Part shown: positions 59,953-64,000 of the stretch, in pieces
How positions within the stretch are numbered: position 1 is the stretch's first letter
Layout: every line of letters begins with the position of its first letter
From: Candidatus Palibaumannia cicadellinicola
Lineage (GTDB): Bacteria > Pseudomonadota > Gammaproteobacteria > Enterobacterales > Enterobacteriaceae
DNA: 64,000 nt
Assembly (NCBI RefSeq): GCF_000754265.1
Contig: NZ_CP008985.1
Coordinates: forward strand, 186,001-250,000
Reading direction: 5' to 3'
Translations under genes and position numbers: made by a program
Notes under the pieces: generated by a model
Databases searched by the model: none
Told to the model about the DNA's origin: nothing
The model's input: only the letters and a program-made list of their open reading frames with translations

Positions 59953-60489
59953 TTAAAATCTCGGGTCCCAGTCAACTTGAATAACACGAGTCGTCAGATC
60001 TATGTTCTTAATCACCTTACCATAGAGAAATGGAATTAATAGCTCTTTTATGAAAAAATTATGTTTTTTATTAGTTTTGACGATGATAACATCATTTGAG
60101 CCAGTTTCCATTAAGTTAATTACTTGACCTAGCTGATAACCATTAACAGTTTCTACCTGGCAACCAATTAAGTCTTTCCAGTAGTACTCACCATCAGATA
60201 GATCTGGTAATTGCGAAGCATCAACGATAATTTTGCAGTTAGTTAATAGTTTTGCCCCTTCCCTATTTTGAATATTTTTGATCTTAATAATTATATTATT
60301 ATGAGAAGATTTCCAGTCATCTAGTGCAATCTGCTGCCATGTATCCACCCGTTTAATAAACCAGGGTTGGTAATCAAAAATACTTTCAGCATATTCAGTA
60401 GATGAAACTATTTTTAGCCAACCGCGAATGCCATACGCTGAGCTAATGTTACCTAATACTACAGAATTCACAGGTGCTGCAATACTCAT
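59953..60489 (-). CDS. rimM: Ribosome maturation factor RimM
   Basis: Binds S19 and assists 30S head assembly. 178 residues (E. coli 182). N-terminal RimM domain starting [18 protein letters not shown] and a C-terminal PRC barrel ([11 protein letters not shown] onward). Only 1 bp separates it from the rpsP stop. Less conserved than its neighbours. Confidence 0.94.
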   Translation of the reverse strand: MSIAAPVNSVVLGNISSAYGIRGWLKIVSSTEYAESIFDYQPWFIKRVDTWQQIALDDWKSSHNNIIIKIKNIQNREGAKLLTNCKIIVDASQLPDLSDGEYYWKDLIGCQVETVNGYQLGQVINLMETGSNDVIIVKTNKKHNFFIKELLIPFLYGKVIKNIDLTTRVIQVDWDPRF

Positions 60490-60490
60490 G

Positions 60491-60733
60491 TTATATTTTC
60501 TTACTTTTTATTAGTGCATATACGCGTTCCGATATTTTGGCACCATGATTAATCCAATATGAAATTCTATCCATATCTAAACGGAGATCTTGAGCTTGCC
60601 CAGTGGCAAGCGGATTAAAAAAACCAACACGTTCAATAAAGCGACCATCGCGTGCATTATGGTTATCAGTTACTACAATTTGATAAAATGGACGTTTTTT
60701 AGCTCCGCCACGTGCCAAACGAATTGTAACCAT
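60491..60733 (-). CDS. rpsP: 30S ribosomal protein S16
   Basis: 80 residues from ATG 60733 ([20 protein letters not shown]), as in E. coli (82); an in-frame GTG at 60736 is a less likely start. [14 protein letters not shown] is conserved. First gene of the operon. Confidence 0.95.
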   Translation of the reverse strand: MVTIRLARGGAKKRPFYQIVVTDNHNARDGRFIERVGFFNPLATGQAQDLRLDMDRISYWINHGAKISERVYALIKSKKI

Positions 60734-60796
60734 CACAGAACATCCTCATACTTAGTTTCTGAGTCAAAAACCATCAAGATTAATACAATAATTTAG

Positions 60797-62161
60797 TTAA
60801 CGCGAGATGAATCCTGGCGGCATCATTTTCTTCAAACCGCGTATCATTCTCACCATTCCCTCTTTTTTCATTTTCTTCATAATACGCTGCATTTCTTCGA
60901 ACTGTTTTAACAGACGGTTAACGTCCTGCACCTGCATACCAGAGCCTGCTGCAATACGACGCTTACGAGAACCTTTAATAATTTCTGGATTGACGCGTTC
61001 TTGAGCCGTCATTGAAGAAATAATCGCTTCCATACGTATTAACATTTGATCATCATGCATTTGTAACTTTACTTCATCTGGTAGTTTACTAATACCTGGC
61101 AATTTATTTATTATGGTAGCCATGCCACCCAAATTACGCATTTGCTTAATTTGGCTCATAAAGTCTGTCATATTAAAACTGTCGCCCTTATTTAAGGTTC
61201 TAGCAAGCTTCTGAGCTTGGGTGTTATCTACCTTACGTTCTATCTCTTCAATGAGCGATAAAACATCGCCCATACCAAGGATACGGTCGGCTAAACGATG
61301 AGGGTCGAACGGTTCTAAAGCATCTATTTTTTCTCCGATGCCAATAAATTTAATTGGAGTTCCGGTAATATAACGTATCGATAGTGCGGCACCACCGCGC
61401 GAGGTGCCGTCGACTTTAGTAAGGATCACCCCAGTTAGTGGTATCGCGCTATTGAAAGCTTTAGCTGCCTTAGCGGCATCCTGTCCAGTCATTGCGTCTA
61501 CCACAAATAAAGTTTCTACTGGTTTAATCACAGTATAGATGTTAAGAATTTCATTCATCATCATGTCATTTATATGTAGACGACCAGCAGTATCTACTAG
61601 CAAAACATCATAGAATTTAAGTTGTGCGTATCTCAGCGCTTGATTAACAATATCAATGGGTTTTTGACAGTTTTGAGAAGGAAAAAAATCTACGCCGATG
61701 TTCTGAGTGAGGATTTCTAATTGTTTTATAGCTGACGGTCGGTAAATATCTACTGATACTACTAGCACTTTTTTACTATTTGTGTCCCGTAAATATTTTC
61801 CTAGTTTTACAACACTGGTTGTTTTTCCAACGCCCTGCTGACCTACGATTAGCACTACAGCCGGTGGCTGCGTCGCTAAGTTAAGAGAGGTATTTTGTTC
61901 TCCCATGGCATTTACCAGCTCAATGCGTACAATTTTTACAAACTCTTGCCCTGGGGTCAGACTCTTATTGACTTTCTGACTTAATGCACTCTCTTTAACC
62001 CTACTAATGAAGTCTTGTACTACCGGTAACGCTACGTCTGCTTCCAGTAGTGCCATACGAACGTCACGTAAAGTATCTTTAATATTAACTTCAGTCAGGC
62101 GTCCCTGGTCGCTGATATTACGTAAGGAACGTAATAATCGATGTGATAAATTTTCAAACAT
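60797..62161 (-). CDS. ffh: Signal recognition particle protein Ffh
   Basis: GTPase and signal-sequence receptor that with 4.5S RNA targets proteins to the membrane. 454 residues (E. coli 453). NG domain with GQQGVGKTTSVVKLGK (about 102-117), DTAGR and TKVDG; Met-rich M domain at the C terminus (RIMKKMKKEGMVRMI, ending MMPPGFISR). Upstream of rpsP as in E. coli. Confidence 0.96.
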   Translation of the reverse strand: MFENLSHRLLRSLRNISDQGRLTEVNIKDTLRDVRMALLEADVALPVVQDFISRVKESALSQKVNKSLTPGQEFVKIVRIELVNAMGEQNTSLNLATQPPAVVLIVGQQGVGKTTSVVKLGKYLRDTNSKKVLVVSVDIYRPSAIKQLEILTQNIGVDFFPSQNCQKPIDIVNQALRYAQLKFYDVLLVDTAGRLHINDMMMNEILNIYTVIKPVETLFVVDAMTGQDAAKAAKAFNSAIPLTGVILTKVDGTSRGGAALSIRYITGTPIKFIGIGEKIDALEPFDPHRLADRILGMGDVLSLIEEIERKVDNTQAQKLARTLNKGDSFNMTDFMSQIKQMRNLGGMATIINKLPGISKLPDEVKLQMHDDQMLIRMEAIISSMTAQERVNPEIIKGSRKRRIAAGSGMQVQDVNRLLKQFEEMQRIMKKMKKEGMVRMIRGLKKMMPPGFISR

Positions 62162-62388
62162 GCTGACTAATTTACTTTACCTGAAAAGATTGCTTGTTCA
62201 TCTTATTACTAATTTTAGTTTAACACTAATTAGGTATATATAATACTACTCAACCCAAAAATGAATAAAGTGATAGTATCGCAGATATCAAAAGTAATAG
62301 TAATCATCTTATTTAGTGATTTTTAGGTCGATAAAAGCATAAATAAAAACTAGTCAGGACGTTTTCGTTAGCAATACACACTACAGGG

Positions 62389-62412
62389 GTATATCATATG
62401 GGTATGATATAC
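62389..62412. repeat. Perfect inverted repeat between ffh and gshA
   Basis: GTATATCATA (62389-62398), loop TGGG, TATGATATAC (62403-62412): a perfect 10-bp stem. No T-run on either side, so not a standard intrinsic terminator. Could be an operator or an mRNA 3'-end stabiliser. The rest of the 288-bp gap shows nothing else. Confidence 0.5.
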
Positions 62413-62449
62413 TGAAAAGTAATGGTATTTGACTTTGATTGAGGAACAA

Positions 62450-64000
62450 TTAGTAGCTGTGGTTGTTCCTGTTAGTCAAAAAATCATCAAAACTAAGCAT
62501 ATCTGTTGCTTCTAGTTCTAACTGATACTGCCACGAGCGTACCTGCTCTTCGTCGAAAGATAATTGATTTAATACTTCTAATGGTTCTTTACTCAGGATC
62601 TGAAAATATTGGTTTGCTAGATTCAACCCTAGACCAAGAATACCATGTTCTTTCATTTCTTTCAAGATGCGAGCAGATAGAGTCAACTCAGGTTGATCAA
62701 CACTGGCCATCAATTTATCACATACTCGCTGATACTCGATATCCCCATTGTTACTATCGATAGTCTCAGCCACGCGCCGGAGAGCAATAAATAACCATTT
62801 GCTTAATGTTACTAAAGGTTGTTTGCTACGGCCGCAGTCAACAACTAGTGTTAGCCCAGGCTTACGTCCTTCTAGAATAACTTTATTCCAATTGATGCGG
62901 GTACAAAGTAACTCTTTAGCGCTCATTTTAGGCGCTTCAACTAGAGTGCACCAAATTAAAAATAGATCTAAAAAGCGCACCTGCTCCTCATCAATGCCTA
63001 TTGGTGAGAAGGGATTAATATCTAGCGACCGCACTTCGATATACTCAATTCCCCCACGTAGTAGGGCATCAGAAGGCGATTCTTCGTTCTGGGCGACTCG
63101 CTTAGGCCGTATTGGTGCATATAGTTCATTTTCAAGTTGTAATATATTAGTATTCAGTTGTAGATAACGGCCATTTTTTTGTAACCCTATCCGTTGGTAA
63201 TCAGTATATGGGGTACATGTTGCCTGCTTTAACCCAAATACATACTTCTTTAGGTTATTCAAGGTGATATCTAGCTGATTTTGTGATTGATTAGTATAAC
63301 CGAAATCACTCATGCGCAGCGAAGTAGCATAAGGCAAATAAATAAAACCAGATGGTGCTTTTTTAAATTGCAAGTTAGTTTGTCGGCTGTTAATAAACGA
63401 TTCACACATACCTGGGGATGCACCAAAGACATAAGGAATAATCCATCCGAAACGATAATAATTGCGAATTAGTCCGAGATAGCCGGCAGAGATAACCTCC
63501 TTGCCTCGCTCAATATCGCTAACGCCAGCATGTGCCTGCCAAAATGCTAGAGGGAAAGAGAAATTATAATGTACCCCAGATATAATCTGCATCAGAGCAC
63601 TATAACGATTTTTAAGTCCTTTACGGTATAGAGTCTTCATAAGTCCAATATTAGAACTACCGTATTGTGCGAGCTGAATTGGTTGTGTGCTATCGATGAA
63701 GCAAGGCATACTCATTGGCCACATCCATTCATCGCAAAGATTACGGGCTACGTGGCGATGAATATCACGTAACAGCGTTAGCATGTGATGAATATCTTGA
63801 GTGACCGGCGTTATAAATTCTAGTAACGCTTCAGCAAAATCAGTGGTAATCCACTGATGGGTTAGTGCTGCGCCGAGCGTTTCAGGGTGAGAGGTCTGTG
63901 CTAGATTTCCTTTAGTATTAATACGTAGCGTTTCACGTTCTAAGCCACGACAAATGCCCTGTAAGGCCTGAGGATTAGCTTCCAACCAGAAAAGTGCCTC
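62450..64000 (-). CDS. gshA: Glutamate-cysteine ligase (5' end outside the window)
   Basis: First step of glutathione synthesis. The visible 516 codons align with E. coli GshA (518) from about residue 9: the frame is open to the right edge ([13 protein letters not shown] against E. coli LAWLEKHPQAL), so only the first few codons are missing. [36 protein letters not shown] and EGRKPGL are conserved. Complements grxC. Confidence 0.95.
   Translation of the reverse strand, partial: EALFWLEANPQALQGICRGLERETLRINTKGNLAQTSHPETLGAALTHQWITTDFAEALLEFITPVTQDIHHMLTLLRDIHRHVARNLCDEWMWPMSMPCFIDSTQPIQLAQYGSSNIGLMKTLYRKGLKNRYSALMQIISGVHYNFSFPLAFWQAHAGVSDIERGKEVISAGYLGLIRNYYRFGWIIPYVFGASPGMCESFINSRQTNLQFKKAPSGFIYLPYATSLRMSDFGYTNQSQNQLDITLNNLKKYVFGLKQATCTPYTDYQRIGLQKNGRYLQLNTNILQLENELYAPIRPKRVAQNEESPSDALLRGGIEYIEVRSLDINPFSPIGIDEEQVRFLDLFLIWCTLVEAPKMSAKELLCTRINWNKVILEGRKPGLTLVVDCGRSKQPLVTLSKWLFIALRRVAETIDSNNGDIEYQRVCDKLMASVDQPELTLSARILKEMKEHGILGLGLNLANQYFQILSKEPLEVLNQLSFDEEQVRSWQYQLELEATDMLSFDDFLTNRNNHSY

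Noticed and set aside
62389-62412. Intrinsic terminator after gshA
   Set aside because: The stem is perfect but no T-run follows on either strand, so it is listed only as an inverted repeat.

Overview
The window looks like a piece of the reduced chromosome of an obligate, vertically inherited bacterial symbiont (very likely of an insect) from the Enterobacterales. Nearly every gene reads as a collinear but thinned-out copy of an E. coli/Sodalis neighbourhood. There is one rRNA operon, few regulators, no mobile elements, several half-eroded genes, and large gene deletions between neighbours that are still in ancestral order. The species cannot be named from sequence alone; a Sodalis-allied symbiont is a reasonable guess.

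Layout. (1) 1-5.6 kb: recJ, prfB (programmed frameshift), lysS, murI; extremely AT-rich. (2) 5.6-10.9 kb: a complete rrn operon, 16S - tRNA-Glu - 23S - 5S - tRNA-Asp - tRNA-Trp. (3) 10.9-26.3 kb: glyS/glyQ, trmA, metF, a broken metB with intact operators, metJ, rpmE, priA, a short ftsN, hslVU behind a heat-shock promoter, a frameshifted zapB, tpiA, sbp, pfkA. (4) 26.4-36.7 kb: cysE, gpsA, grxC, yibN, envC, yibQ, a waaA remnant, coaD, mutM, rpmG, rpmB, yicC, pyrE, dut, coaBC. (5) 36.8-49.2 kb: four tRNA genes (Arg-His-Leu-Pro) and a complete set of enterobacterial common antigen (ECA) genes, wecA to wecG, lacking only wzzE. (6) 49.4-53 kb: rho, trxA, maoP, hdfR. (7) 53.2-64 kb: aroF, bamD, rluD, clpB, rplS-trmD-rimM-rpsP, ffh, and gshA running off the right edge.

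Functions kept are translation (rRNA, tRNA, tRNA ligases, RF2, ribosomal proteins, SRP), repair and restart (RecJ, MutM, PriA, Dut), envelope assembly (BamD, EnvC, MurI, ECA), glycolysis, cofactors (CoA, glutathione), sulfur/serine-cysteine metabolism and the entry step of aromatic synthesis. Losses concentrate in regulators and redundant functions.

Points most worth a second look: FtsN ends exactly after its essential periplasmic peptide; zapB is broken twice, each time in a run of seven A; the prfB frameshift stop is UAA rather than UGA; aroF has lost the start codon in front of its feedback-control segment; a perfect met operator and MetJ survive beside a dead metB; a fragment of rffG is copied into the wecA-rho gap; the rho leader carries a 78-bp tandem repeat; and base composition changes sharply across the rRNA operon.
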